A DNA stretch of 64,000 bases from contig CP060220.1 of NCBI GenBank assembly GCA_023898385.1, positions 434,001-498,000 on the forward strand, given 5' to 3'. A model generated the notes under the pieces. It was not told where the DNA came from and searched no databases. It saw only the letters and a program-made list of their open reading frames with translations. A program made the translations under genes and the position numbers. This document shows positions 44,601-59,600 of this stretch, one piece after another (the first letter of the stretch is position 1; every line of letters begins with the position of its first letter). The stretch is from Pseudobdellovibrionaceae bacterium. Lineage in GTDB: Bacteria; Bdellovibrionota; Bdellovibrionia; Bdellovibrionales; UBA1609.

Positions 44601-47600
44601 GCACTTTGATTGGTGGGGCGAGCTGTGATGTTGAAGTGGAGTTCGTACCGTTAGCTAATGGCGGCTACATGGATAACATCACCATCACCTATGATGATGG
44701 ACTTGTTGTTGGTCAGACTTCGGTTAGGCCCATTCAAGGTAATGCTACAGATCCCGCATTGTTGACATTCGCTCCTAGCCCTCAAGATTGGGGAACAGTG
44801 GCCCGCGGCTCCACCAACGTTGCGTTGGTAACTATAGAGAACACAGGCGGCGTGGATGCCTTGGGAGTCAATGAGGGGTCCGCTCTATTAGCTCCTTATA
44901 GTTATACCGGTGGCTCCGGATATCCGGGAGCAAATGGAACTTGTACGGGAACTATTTTGCCTGGCGTTGGCAACACTTGTGTCATTGAAGTGCAGTATGT
45001 GCCGACGGTCAATGGCGCAACAAATGACGATGTGGATTTAGATTATGATGACGGTACACTCATCGCTCCTGTTACAGCCAGCATGACATTGCAGGGTAAT
45101 GCGGACAATCCAGCTGTCTTAAATGTGCAAGGGGCAGATCCCACTGACTTTGGAACCGCTGCCGTGGGAGCCACAGTTCCTATGCTGCTCACTCTTGAGA
45201 ATACAGGCAATATTGCTGCTTCAGGAATCACATCTGGCGGCTTAGCAACAGTGAACTACCAATATACGGGCGGCACTTATCCTGGTGGCGGAACTTGCGT
45301 TGAAGGTGGGTCGTTGGCCGCAGGCGCCACTTGTACTTTTAGTGTGGACTTCACACCTCAAGGTGCGGGCACACTCACTGACACATTGACTCTATCTTAT
45401 AATGATGGCGCAGCTGCTCAAGTTGAGTCTCATGGAGTGACAGGAGTGGGTGCAAATCCAGCGGCCTTGGGGATTGCAGCCGTACCGGACGCATTCAATT
45501 ATGGAAATGTGGCCGTTTCTACAAGCGTAGATCATGAGTTCACAATTACAAATACCGGCGATGTGATGGCCACTGGAATTACTGAAATCACTTTGGCTGC
45601 ACCCTTTACAATGCCGGGAGGATTTCCAGGAGCTGGCGCCACAGTGGCATGTGGACCTACATTGGCCTCGGGAGCGAGCTGCAATATTGTTGTTCGTTTT
45701 GCACCTTTGGCTCCAGGTGCTGTGAATGCCGACATCACTCTTCAGTATAACAATGGTGCGAATTTAGTGACTTCAAGTGTGACGCTTGATGGTGAGGGCG
45801 TGATTCCCGCCGACCTCGATATCGTTCCTGCAAGTTTTGATTTTGGTGATATGGCTCAAGGTGGGTCAACGGCGGCACAGATCTTTACTGTAACAAACAA
45901 TGGCGGATATAACGCGACGTTGGTTAACGAAGTGGGATTGGTTGATCCTTTCAAATACACAGGCGGAACTTACCCCGGAACAAATGGCACTTGTGTAGCC
46001 AATCAAACGTTAGCTCCGGCAGCCAGTTGTGATATCGAAGTTTACTTTAACCCTTCGGCCATTGTGGCCTCCACGGAGTTTATAGATTTTAGCTATAACA
46101 ATGGTGTGGGTGCTGTGAACGAAACAGCCCAACTTGATGGTAACGGCGTGGCTATTGGAGTTTTGACAGTGGCACCAGATCCCCATGATTTTGGACCTGT
46201 GGCCAACGGTGGTCGAAGTTCGGCCCAGCTATTTACAATTACCAACACCGGCGGATTTGTTGTCACAGCGATGAATGAAGTGGGCGTTGGTGGTGATTTT
46301 GCCTACACCGGTGGTGCGTTCCCGGGGACGGGTGGTAACTGTGTGGCGGCGGGTAGTCTAACCCCCACATCGAGTTGCTTAATTGAGTTAGAATTTTTGC
46401 CGACTTCAACGGGTGTGCAAAATGGCACCATTGATTATAGCTACTTCAATGGAGCGGCCACGACAAACGTAGTTGGAGATCTTGACGGCGAAGGTGTCAA
46501 CCCGGCCGACCTCAGTATTGCGGCCAATCCAGATTCTTTTAATTGGGGCATTCAAGAAACTACAACCACAGTGGATCATACATTTACTGTTACAAACTCA
46601 GGCGATGTGGATGCCACTGGTATTACAGAAACTGGTCTTGGCGGAGACTGGAGTATGCCAGGCGGATATCCTGGAGGTGGTACATGTCCAGGTACAGGTA
46701 CGATAGCTTCAGGTGCGAGCTGTACAATCATCGTACGTTGGACGCCTTCTGTGAGCGGTGTGACCACAGATGACATTTCTCTGGCCTACAGCGATGGAAC
46801 AATTGCTGGGCCACCCAATGCCACAGCCACACTGACTGGGGATGCAAGAACCCGAGCTCTTTTAACTATTACGGCCAATCCTGATGCTTTCAGTTTTGGA
46901 ACGCGTCCGATTGGTTCGACTCTGGTGCACGAATGGACTTTAACAAATACAGGTGAAATGGATGCTACAGCCATTGCCGGAGACGTTTTTGGATTAGCGC
47001 CTGAGTACGCGTTTGCTGGCGGAACATTCCCTGGTGGCGGAAGTTGTGTGAATGGCGGAACACTTGTAAACGGTGCCACTTGTACATTTAGAGTGGAATT
47101 TGTGCCCGCAGGAGTACCGGGCGCTCGCAACGATGTGGTTGATGTAAACTACAACGACGGAGTTGCCGTGACCGATGTGACTCAAGCGATCACGGGCACA
47201 GCCGCCAATCCTGCTAACTTGGTTGTGATTAGCGGTGAGCTTGACCCCTATGATTTTGGCACTGTGGCGGTTGGCGCGACTAGTACTCACAGTTCATTTG
47301 TTGTTCAAAATAACGGTGGCGTGGATGCCGCAGGTGTGAGTGTAGGTGTGAGCGGTGGCCCGTTTAGTATCAATGCCACAACTTGTGGTGTCACAATAGC
47401 TGCTGGTGCCACTTGTACAGTTGATGTGGATTTTACGCCCGTGGGCAGCACTGTTTACAATGGCGACAATCTCACTGTTGATTACAGCGACGCCACAGGC
47501 GCAAGCCAAATGCTGCATGGGCTCGACGGGACGGGAGCGTTGCCAGCGCAGTTGGTGTTTGACGATGCGCCGTCTTATGATTTTGGCGTGCATGCCAACA

Positions 47601-50600
47601 CATCGTCAACGGCTCGTCTGTTCTGGGTAGAAAACATTGGTGAAGTAAATGCTGTGGGCGTGGGTGGATCTTTCACCACAGGCACTCACTTTAAGTTCAC
47701 AGGTGCTGGTGGATATCCGGGAACCTTGGGCACATGTACTACGCCCATCGTGCCTGGCGTGGGTGGCCGTTGTCAAATTGAGTTGGAATTCATTCCACAA
47801 GCCAGTGGTGCGCACACAGATGATGTGATTTTGAGTTTCAATAACGGCGTGGGTGCGACAAGTAATCAACTGCAAATTGATGGAACGGGTGCTCCTGCAG
47901 CGCTAATAACCATAGTGCCCGGTGGCACCTATGATTATGGAACCATCGCTCGCGGTGGACAAGCTGTTCAAATTTTCACATTAACCAACGTGGCTGGTGC
48001 TGTGGATGCGACCAATATTACAGGAGCCCTGGGCACGGCCGATTTTGCGTTTACCGGTGGCGGCGTTTTCCCAGGAACTAGTGGAACTTGTGTTTTAGCA
48101 GGTTCACTGGCTGGGGGAGTGAGTTGTGATATCGAAGTTGAATTCACGCCGTTGGCCAATGCCAGTTACAGTGACACAATTACGATCACTTATGATAACG
48201 GGGTGATTGTAGGGCAAACGGCCACAAGACCTGTGCAGGGTGTGGCCACGGATCCGGCGCTATTGACGTTCACTCCAAGTCCGCAAGATTGGGGCACAGT
48301 GGCCCGTGGATCGACAAATGTCACTCTATTAACAATTGAAAACACTGGGGGCGTGGACGCCACAGGCGTGATTGCTGGATCGGCGTTGATTGCTCCTTAT
48401 AGTTACACGGGTGGAAGTGGGTATCCTGGTGCCAACGGAACTTGTGCTGGTACGATTTTACCAGGTGGTGGAAATACCTGTTTGATCGAAGTTCAATATG
48501 TTCCAACGGCTAATGGTGCCACGAGCGATGACGTGGATCTAGATTATGATGACGGAACACTTGTTGCTCCTGTTGCAGCCAGCGTAACCTTGCAGGGTAA
48601 CGCAGATAACCCCGCAGTTCTTAATGTTCAAGGCGCTGATCCCACCGATTTTGGTACGGCAGCCGCTGGAGCCACCGTTCCCATTTTGTTAACTCTTGAA
48701 AACACAGGAAACATTGACGCAACAGGAATTACCTCTGGTGGATTGGCCACAGCCAACTATCAATATACAGGTGGCGCTTTCCCTGGCGGCGGGACTTGCG
48801 TTGAAGGTGGAAATTTAGCTTTCGGCGCCACTTGTACTTTCAGTGTGGATTTTATTCCGCAAGGTGCCGGCACACACACGGATACTATGACTTTCAACTA
48901 TAACGACGGCGCCGCAGCTCAAGTGGAATCTCACGGAACAACAGGCGTTGGGGCTAACCCTGCTGCGTTAGCCATTGCTGCAGTTCCTGACAGCTTCAGT
49001 TATGGTAACGTGGCCACGGCCACTTTTGTGGACCACGAGTTTACAATTACAAATACAGGTGATGTGACGGCAAATGCAATTTCTGAAATCACTTTAGCCG
49101 CACCATTTACCATCCCTGGTGGATTTCCTGGAGCGGGGGCTACTGTACCTTGCGGTGTGAGTATTAACTCAGGCGCTTCGTGTAACATCGTGGTGCGTTT
49201 TGGTCCATTGGCACCTGGTGCAGCCACAGCTGATATTACACTTCAATACAACAATGGGGCCGCCGTGGTCACGTCGGCTGTCACTTTAGACGGAACAGGT
49301 GTTGTGCCAGCAGATTTGGATATTGTTCCTGTAAGTTTTGATTTTGGCGATATGGCTATTGGTGGGTCAACCGCAGCGCAAATCTTCACTATCACTAACA
49401 ACGGTGGTTATGATGCGACTTTAGTGAACGAAGTGGGCTTGGCGGATCCATTTAAGTACACAGCAGGAACTTTCCCGGGAACCAACGGAACCTGTGTGGC
49501 CAATCAGACATTGGCACCTTTAGCCAGTTGTGACATCGAAGTTTACTACAACCCATCAGTGGTTAACGTAGACACTGATTTTATTGATTTCAGCTACAAT
49601 AATGGTGTGGGGCCGGTGAATGAAACGGCCCAAGTGGACGGTAATGCGGTGAATGTGGGTCTATTGACCATAGTTCCAGATCCACATGATTTTGGTGATG
49701 TGGCCAATGCCGGTGCTAGCACACCACAAGTATTTACTATCACCAATACTGGTGACTTCGTTGTGACCAATATGAATGAGACAAGTCTCACAGGTGATTT
49801 TAACTACACTGGCGGGGGCTTCCCAGGAACAGGTGGTAACTGTGTGGCTGCGGGTAGCTTAACACCCACTTCGAGCTGTTTAATTGAAGTGGAATTTACA
49901 CCCACATCCACAGGTGTCCAAAACGATCAAGTGATTTTTAGTTACTTCAACGGAGCGGCCACGGTGAATGCCACAGCTGACCTAGATGGTAACGGTGTGA
50001 ACCCAGCAAGTCTAGCCATTGCAGCCAACCCTGATTCATTCAACTGGGGCATTCAAGAAACCACAACTACAGTGGATCACACTTTCACAGTGACCAACTC
50101 GGGCGATGTGGATGCCACAGGTATAGCTGAAACTGGTCTTGGCGGCGACTGGAGTCTGCCAGGGGGTTATCCAGGTGGTGGTACATGTCCAGGTACCGGG
50201 ACTATTGCATCAGGTGCGAGCTGTACAATCATCGTGCGTTGGACGCCCTCAGTGAGCGGTCTGGCTACAGATACGATTTCATTGGCCTACAGCGATGGTA
50301 CAATTGCAGGCCCGCCGAATGCCACAGCGGCATTGAATGGTGATGCTAGAACAAGAGCTCTATTAACGATCACCGCTAACCCTGATGCTTTTAGCTTCGG
50401 AGCACGTCCGATTGGGTCTACTTTAGTGCACGAATGGACACTGACCAACACAGGAGAGATGGACGCTACAGCCATTGCTGGTGATGCATTTGCCTTGGCG
50501 CCAGAATATGCGTTTGCTGGTGGAACATTCCCTGGTGGCGGAACATGTGTGAATGGTGGCACACTGGCAAGTCTGGCCACATGTACATTTAGAGTGGAGT

Positions 50601-53600
50601 TTGTGCCAGCCGGTGTGGCCGGTGCCCGAAACGATGACGTTGACGTGAACTATAACGATGGAGTGGCGGCCACCGATGTGACTCAAGCCATTACGGGTAC
50701 AGCAGCTAACCCAGCAAACCTTGTTGTGATCAGTGGCGAGTTAGACCCTTATGATTTTGGAACAGTGGCTGTGGGTGCGACGAGCACGCACAGTTCGTTC
50801 ACAATTCAAAACACAGGTGGCGTGGATGCCACAGGCGTGAGTGTGGGCGTAAGTGGTGGTCCATTTGCTATTAACGCCACAACTTGTGGTGCAACCATTG
50901 CAGCGGGTGCCACATGTACAGTGGATGTGGACTTTACTCCAGTGGGAAGTGCAACTTATAATGGCGATAACTTAACTATAGATTATACGGATGCCACTGG
51001 CACAAGTCAGATGTTGCATGGACTTGATGGTACGGGCGCATTGCCCGCTCAACTGGTGTTTGACGATGCGCCTTCATATGACTTTGGTGTCGCGGCCAAT
51101 GCCTCTTCGGTGTCGAGACTGTTCTGGGTTGAAAACATTGGTGAAGTGAATGCTGTGGGCGTGGGTGGATCTTTCACCACAGGCACTCACTTTAAGTTCA
51201 CAGGTGCAGGTGGATACCCTGGAACCTTGGGCACGTGTATAACGCCGATCGTGCCTGGAGTGGGCGGCCGTTGCCAAATTGAATTGGAATTCATCCCACA
51301 AGCCAGTGGTGCGCACACTGATGATGTGATCTTAAGTTTTAATAACGGTGTGGGTGCGACAAGTAACCAGTTACAAATAGATGGAACAGGCGCTCCAGCG
51401 GCACTCATCACTATCACTCCGGCAGGACCTGTGAACTTTGGCACTATTGCACGAAATGGTACAACCACACAGATATTGACTCTGGCCAACGCAGCCGGCG
51501 CTGTGGATGCCACAAACTTAGCTGGAAGTTTTACTGGTCCTGAGTTTGGGTTTTTAGGCGGCACTTTCCCTGGTACAGCGGGGACGTGTGTGAATGGCGG
51601 AAGCTTGGCCGGTGGTGTAACTTGTGATGTGGTTGTGGAATACGCCCCCACAGTGAACAACTCAGACTCCGACACCATGGTGATCACTTATGATAATGGT
51701 GTGGCTGTGGGTGTGACGGCCACAAGAAACGTGCAAGGTGTGGCCACAGATCCAGCGCTTCTCACATTCACTCCAGATCCACAAGACTGGGGCAATGTGG
51801 CTAATGGTTCAACGAACATCACTTTAATCACCGTAGAAAACACGGGTGGCGTAAATGCCACTAGCATTATTGAAGGCTCAGTGCTTGCCAACCCCTATAG
51901 TTACACCGGTGGTTTGGGTTATCCCGGAACTAACGGTACATGTACGGGCACCATCTTACCTGGTGGCGGTAATACATGTCTTATTGAAGTGCAGTATTTG
52001 CCATCAGGTCTTGGTGCCACCAGTGATGATGTGGATTTAGATTATGATGATGGCACAACAGTAGCTCCAGTCACGGCCAGTGTGACCTTGCAGGGGACAT
52101 CGGTGACTCCGGCCACTTTGGATATCACTCCAGACACATTTGATTACGGCACACAAGCCATTGGCAGCACAACGCAACAGATTTTTACAGTGACCAACTC
52201 AGGTGCTGTAGATGCCACAAATGTCACGGGTGCGGCCTTTGGAACAGCTAACTTTCAGTTTGAAACAGGGGCTTTCCCTGGTTCTGGAACTTGTACAAAT
52301 GGCGGAACGATTCCTTCAGGCGGCGGCAGCTGTACATTTGTAGTGGAATTTGTACCTGGCGGAGCAGGAGCCCTGTCCGACACAATTCAACTCAACTTTA
52401 ACAATGGCGCAAGCAATACATCTGTCACAGAGTCTGTGGATGGAACCGGCGCCAACCCAGCAGTGCTTGGTATCTCAGCTGTGCCAGATAGTTTTAGCTT
52501 TGGTAACATAGCTATCTCTACCACAGTGGATCATGAGTTCACAGTGACTAATACGGGTGACGTAGATGCTACGGGAATATTTGAATCCACATTGGCAGCT
52601 CCGTTTACGTTTCCTGGCGGTTATCCGGGTACAGGAGCCACAGTTCCATGTGGTGTGACTATCAATGCGAGCACAAGTTGTAATATTGTGGTTCGCTATG
52701 CGCCACTGGCCGCAGCACCACATTCTGAATCGATCACATTGAATTACAACGATGGTGCTGGCGCTGCCCTTGTGGCTCAGGCCTTGACGGGTACGGGTGT
52801 AATTCCAGCCGATCTAGATATCGTACCTATCAGCCATGATTTTGGTGATATGGCTATCGGCGGTTCCAGTGCTGCGCAAATCTTCACCATCACTAACAAC
52901 GGTGGTTATGATGCCACTTTAGTGAATGAAGTGGGATTGGCAGATCCATTTAAATACACAGGTGGCGTATTCCCAGGTACCAATGGTGATTGTACCGCTG
53001 GCCAAACGCTGGCACCGCTAGCGAGTTGTGATATCGAAGTTTATTACAACCCTACAGTTGTGAATGTGGACACGGATTTTATTGATTTCAGTTACGATAA
53101 TGGTGTGGGTCCTGTCAATGAAACCGCCCAAGTGGATGGTAATGCGGTGAACGTGGGCCTATTGACCATAGTTCCAGATCCGCATGATTTTAGCGATGTG
53201 GCTAACGGTGGTGCGAGCACGCCGCAGGTATTTACGGTGACTAATGGTGGCGCATTCATCGTGACATCAATGAATGAAACAAGCCTCACAGGTGATTTTA
53301 ATTACACTGGCGGGGGCTTCCCAGGAACCGGTGGTAACTGTGTGGCTGCGGGTAGTTTGACGCCCACGTCGAGCTGTTTAATTGAAGTGGAATTCACGCC
53401 CACATCGACGGGTGTCCAAAACGATCAAGTGAATTTTAGTTACTTTAACGGAGCGGCCACGGTGAATGCCACAGCTGATCTTGATGGTAACGGTGTGAAT
53501 CCAGCAAGTCTAGCCATTGCAGCCAACCCTGATTCATTTAACTGGGGCATTCAAGAAACAACAACAACTGTGGATCACACATTCACAGTGACCAACTCGG

Positions 53601-56600
53601 GTGATGTGGATGCCACGGGCATTACAGAAACAGGATTGGGCGGCGACTGGAGTATGCCAGGTGGTTATCCAGGTGGTGGTACATGTCCAGGTACAGGTAC
53701 TATTGCATCAGGTGCCAGCTGTACAATCATCGTGCGTTGGACACCTTCAATGAGCGGTCTAGCTACAGATACGATCTCATTGGCTTACAATGATGGCACA
53801 ATTGCAGGACCACCGAATGCCACAGCGGCATTGAATGGGGATGCGCGAACAAGAGCTGTATTGACGATCACCGCTAACCCTGATGCATTTGGATTTGGTC
53901 CAAAGCCGATCGGCTCAACCACGGTGCATGAGTGGACACTAACCAATACCGGTGAAATGGATGCTACAGCGATTGCTGGTGATGTGTTTGGTTTAGCCCC
54001 TGAATATGCTTTTGCCAGCGGCGGCACATTCCCAGGTGGTGGAACTTGTACAAACGGTGGCACATTAGCAAGTCTAGCCACGTGTACATTTAGAGTGGAA
54101 TTTGTACCAGCTGGTGTCGCCGGTGCCCGAAACGACAGCGTTGATGTGAACTATCATGATGGTGTCGCGGCCACGGATGTGACTCAAGCGATAACGGGAA
54201 GTGCTGAAGATCCAGCAAACCTTGTTGTGATCAGCGGCGAGTTAGACCCTTATGATTTTGGAACAGTGGCTGTGGGTGCGACAAGCACGCACAGTTCGTT
54301 CACAATACAAAACACAGGTGGTGTGGATGCCACAGGCGTGAGTGTGGGTGTAAGTGGTGGTCCATTTGCTATTAACGCCACAACTTGTGGTGTAACCATT
54401 GCAGCCGGTGCCACATGTACAGTGGATGTGGATTTCACTCCAGTGGGAAGTGGAGCGATCGCCGGTGACAATTTAACAATAGATTATACGGATGCCACAG
54501 GAACAACTCAGATGTTGCATGGCCTTGATGGTACAGGCGCGTTGCCAGCTCAACTGGTGTTTGATGATGCACCTTCATATGATTTTGGTATCGCTGCCAA
54601 TGCCTCGTCTGTGTCGAGATTGTTCTGGGTTGAAAATATTGGTGAAGTAAACGCTGTCGGTCTAGCAGGTGGCTTTACTACAGGCACACACTTTAAGTTT
54701 ACTGGTGTGGGTGGATATCCTGGAACTTTGGGTTCTTGCGGAACGCCGATTGTGCCAGGTCCTGGCGGCCGTTGCCAAATTGAATTGGAATTTATCCCAC
54801 AAGCCAGTGGTGCGCACACTGATGATGTGATCTTGAGCTTCAATAACGGCGTGGGTGCGACAAGTAACCAGTTACAAATAGACGGAACAGGTGCTCCAGC
54901 GGCACTGATCACCATTACTCCCGCAGGACCTGTAAACTTTGGCACTATTGCTCGAAATGGTACGACCACACAGATATTGACTCTGGCCAACGCTGCCGGG
55001 GCTGTGGATGCCACAAACTTAGCTGGAAGTTTCACTGGTCCTGAGTTTGGGTTCTTAGGCGGCACTTTCCCTGGTGCTGGTGGAACATGCGTGAACGGCG
55101 GAAGCTTAGCAGGTGGTACAACTTGTGATGTGGTTGTGGAATACGCTCCCACAGTGAACAACTCAGACTCCGACACCATGGTGATCACATATGATAACGG
55201 TGTGGCTGTGGGTGTGACGGCCACAAGAAATGTTCAGGGTGTGGCCACAGATCCAGCGCTATTAACATTCACTCCAGATCCACAAGACTGGGGCAATGTG
55301 GCTAATGGTTCAACGAACATTGCACTCATTACTGTTGAAAATACGGGTGCTGTAAATGCCACAGGCGTTATTGAAGGCTCAGTGCTTGCCAACCCCTACA
55401 GTTACACCGGTGGATTGGGCTATCCTGGAACTAACGGTACATGTACGGGCACCATCTTACCTGGTGGCGGCAACACATGTCTTATTGAAGTGCAGTACTT
55501 GCCATCGGGTCTGGGCGCGACCAGCGATGATGTGGATTTAGATTATGATGATGGCACAACAGTGGCTCCAGTCACTGCCAGTGTGACCTTGCAAGGGACA
55601 TCGGTGGCTCCTGCGACTTTGGATATCACTCCAGATGCATTTGACTACGGAAGCCATGCTCTAACAAGCACCACACAGCAGATCTTTACAGTGACTAACT
55701 CAGGTGGAGTGGATGCCACAAACGTCACGGGTGCGGCCTTTGGAACAGCCAACTTCCAGTTTGAAACAGGCGCTTTCCCTGGTTCTGGAACTTGTACAAA
55801 TGGTGGAACGATTCCTTCAGGCGGCGGCAGCTGTACATTTGTAGTGGAGTTTATACCTGGTTCAACCGGCGCCCTTTCAGATACCATTCAATTAAACTTC
55901 AACAATGGTGCCAACAATACATCTGTGACCGAGTCCGTGAGTGGTCAAGGTGATAACCCAGCCGTACTTGGTATCTCAGCTGTTCCAGATGGATTTGCCT
56001 ACGGTAACGTGGCCGTGACTACCACCGTGGATCATGAATTTACCGTCACGAACTCTGGCGACATTAATGCTACTGGCGTGAGTGAGTCCACATTGGTGGC
56101 TCCGTTTACAATGCCAGGTGGATATCCTGGTACAGGAGCCACAATTCCTTGCGGACCGACAATTAATGCGGGAACAAGTTGTAATATTGTGGTTCGCTAT
56201 GCGCCACTGGCTTCAGCTCCGCACAGTGAAACGATCACTTTGGATTACAATAACGGAGCTATAAACACCAGTGTGGCGCAAGCCCTGACCGGTACCGGTG
56301 TGATTCCTGCTGATCTAGATATCGTGCCTGCAAGTCACGATTTTGGCGATATGGCCATAGGTGGATCCAGTGCCGCGCAAATCTTCACCATCACAAACAA
56401 TGGTGGATTTAATGCCACACTTGTAACCGAAGTGGGCTTAGGCAATCCATTTAAATACACGGGTGGTGTATTCCCTGGAACCAATGGTGACTGTACCGCT
56501 GGCCAAACACTGGCACCACTAGCCAGTTGCGATATCGAAGTTTACTACAACCCTACAGTTGTGAATGTGGACACAGATTTTATTGATTTCAGTTACGATA

Positions 56601-59600
56601 ATGGTGTGGGGTCAGTCAATGAAACAGCCCAAGTGGATGGCAATGCGGTGAACGTGGGTCTATTGACCATAGCTCCAGATCCACATGATTTTGGTGACGT
56701 GGCTAATGCTGGTGCCAGCACGCCACAAGTATTTACCATCACCAACACCGGTGACTTTGTTGTGACCAATATGAATGAGACAAGTCTCACAGGAGATTTT
56801 AACTACACTGGCGGGGGCTTCCCTGGAGCCGGTGGCAACTGTGTGGCTGCGGGTAGCTTAACACCCACGTCGAGCTGTTTAATTGAAGTGGAATTTACAC
56901 CCACATCGACAGGTGTCCAAAACGATCAAATTAATTTCACTTACAATAACGGAGCTGCAGGAACAAGCGCCACGGCTGATCTAGATGGTAACGGTGTGAA
57001 CCCAGCAAGCTTGGCTATTGCAGCAAACCCAGACTCATTCAACTGGGGTATTCAAGAAACTACAACCACAGTAGATCATACGTTCACAGTGACCAACTCT
57101 GGGGATGTGGATGCCACAGGTATTACAGAAACAGGATTGGGCGGCGACTGGAGTATGCCAGGTGGTTATCCAGGTGGTGGTACATGTCCAGGTACAGGTA
57201 CTATTGCATCAGGTGCCAGCTGTACGATCATCGTGCGTTGGACACCTTCGGTGAGTGGTCTAGCTACAGATACGATCTCATTGGCTTACAATGATGGCAC
57301 AATTGCAGGCCCGCCGAATGCCACAGCGGCATTGAATGGGGATGCGCGAACAAGAGCTCTGTTAACTATCACCGCTAACCCCGATGCGTTTAGTTTTGGT
57401 GCCCGTCCTATTGGGTCTACTTTAGTGCACGAATGGACGCTGACCAACACAGGAGAGATGGACGCTACAGCTATTGCTGGCGATGCATTTGCCTTAGCAC
57501 CAGAGTATGCATTTGCTGGTGGAACCTTCCCAGGTGGCGGAACATGTGTGAATGGTGGCACACTGGCAAGTCTGGCTACATGTACATTTAGAGTGGAGTT
57601 TGTACCAGCCGGTGTCGCCGGTGCCCGAAACGACGACGTTGATGTGAACTATCATGATGGAGTGGCGGCCACCGATGTGACTCAGGCCATTACGGGCACA
57701 GCAGCTAACCCAGCAAACCTTGTTGTGATCAGTGGTGAGTTAGATCCGTATGACTTTGGAACAGTGGCTGTGGGTGCGACAAGCACGCACAGTTCGTTCA
57801 CAGTACAAAACACAGGTGGCGTGGATGCCACAGGCGTGAGTGTGGGCGTAAGTGGTGGTCCATTTGCTATTAACGCCACAACTTGTGGTGCAACCATTGC
57901 GGCCGGTGCCACATGTACAGTGGATGTGGATTTTACTCCAGTGGGAAGTGCAACTTATAATGGCGATAACTTAACTATAGATTATACGGATGCCACTGGC
58001 ACAAGTCAGATGTTGCATGGCCTTGATGGTACAGGTGCATTGCCCGCTCAACTGGTGTTTGATGATGCACCTTCATATGACTTTGGTGTAGCGGCCAATG
58101 CCTCGTCGGTGTCGAGACTGTTCTGGGTTGAAAACATTGGTGAAGTAAATGCTGTGGGCGTGGGTGGATCTTTCACCACAGGCACTCACTTTAAGTTCAC
58201 AGGTGCAGGTGGATATCCAGGAACCTTGGGCACATGTACAACGCCGATCGTGCCTGGAGTGGGCGGCCGTTGCCAAATTGAATTGGAGTTTATCCCACAA
58301 GCCAGTGGTGCGCACACTGATGATGTGATCTTGAGCTTCAATAACGGCGTGGGTGCGACAAGTAACCAGTTACAAATAGACGGAACAGGTGCTCCAGCGG
58401 CGTTGATCACCATCACTCCGGCAGGACCTGTGAACTTTGGCACTATTGCACGAAATGGTACAACAACACAAATTCTCACATTAGCCAACGCTGCTGGTGC
58501 TGTGGATGCCACAAACTTAGCTGGAAGTTTTACTGGTCCTGAGTTTGGGTTCTTAGGCGGCACTTTCCCTGGTGCTGGTGGAACATGCGTGAACGGCGGA
58601 AGCTTAGCAGGTGGTACAACTTGTGATGTGGTTGTGGAATACGCTCCCACAGTGAACAACTCAGACTCCGACACCATGGTGATCACATATGATAACGGTG
58701 TGGCTGTGGGTGTGACGGCCACAAGAAACGTGCAAGGTGTGGCCACAGATCCAGCACTATTAACATTCACTCCGGACCCACAAGACTGGGGCAATGTGGC
58801 TAATGGTTCAACGAACATCACTTTAATCACCGTAGAAAACACGGGTGCTGTAAATGCCACCGGCGTTATTGAAGGCTCAGTGCTTGCCAACCCCTACAGT
58901 TACACCGGTGGTTTGGGTTATCCTGGAACTAACGGTACATGTACGGGCACCATTTTACCTGGTGGTGGCAACACATGTCTTATTGAAGTGCAGTATTTGC
59001 CATCAGGCCTGGGTGCGACCAGTGATGATGTGGATTTAGATTATGATGATGGCACAACAGTGGCCCCTGTCACTGCCAGTGTGACCTTGCAGGGGACATC
59101 GGTGGCTCCTGCGACTTTGGATATCACTCCAGATGCATTTGACTACGGAAGCCATGCTCTAACAAGCACCACACAGCAGATCTTTACAGTGACTAACTCA
59201 GGTGGAGTGGATGCCACAAACGTCACGGGCGCGGCCTTTGGAACAGCCAACTTCCAGTTTGAAACAGGCGCTTTCCCTGGTTCTGGAACTTGTACAAATG
59301 GTGGAACGATTCCTTCAGGCGGCGGCAGCTGTACATTTGTAGTGGAGTTTATACCTGGTTCAACCGGCGCCCTTTCAGATACCATTCAATTAAACTTTAA
59401 CAATGGTGCGAGCAATACATCTGTGACCGAGTCCGTGAGTGGTCAAGGTGATAACCCAGCCGTACTTGGTATCTCAGCTGTTCCAGATGGATTCGCCTAC
59501 GGTAACGTGGCCGTGACTACCACCGTGGATCATGAATTTACCGTCACGAACTCTGGCGACATTAATGCTACTGGCGTGAGTGAGTCCACATTGGTGGCTC

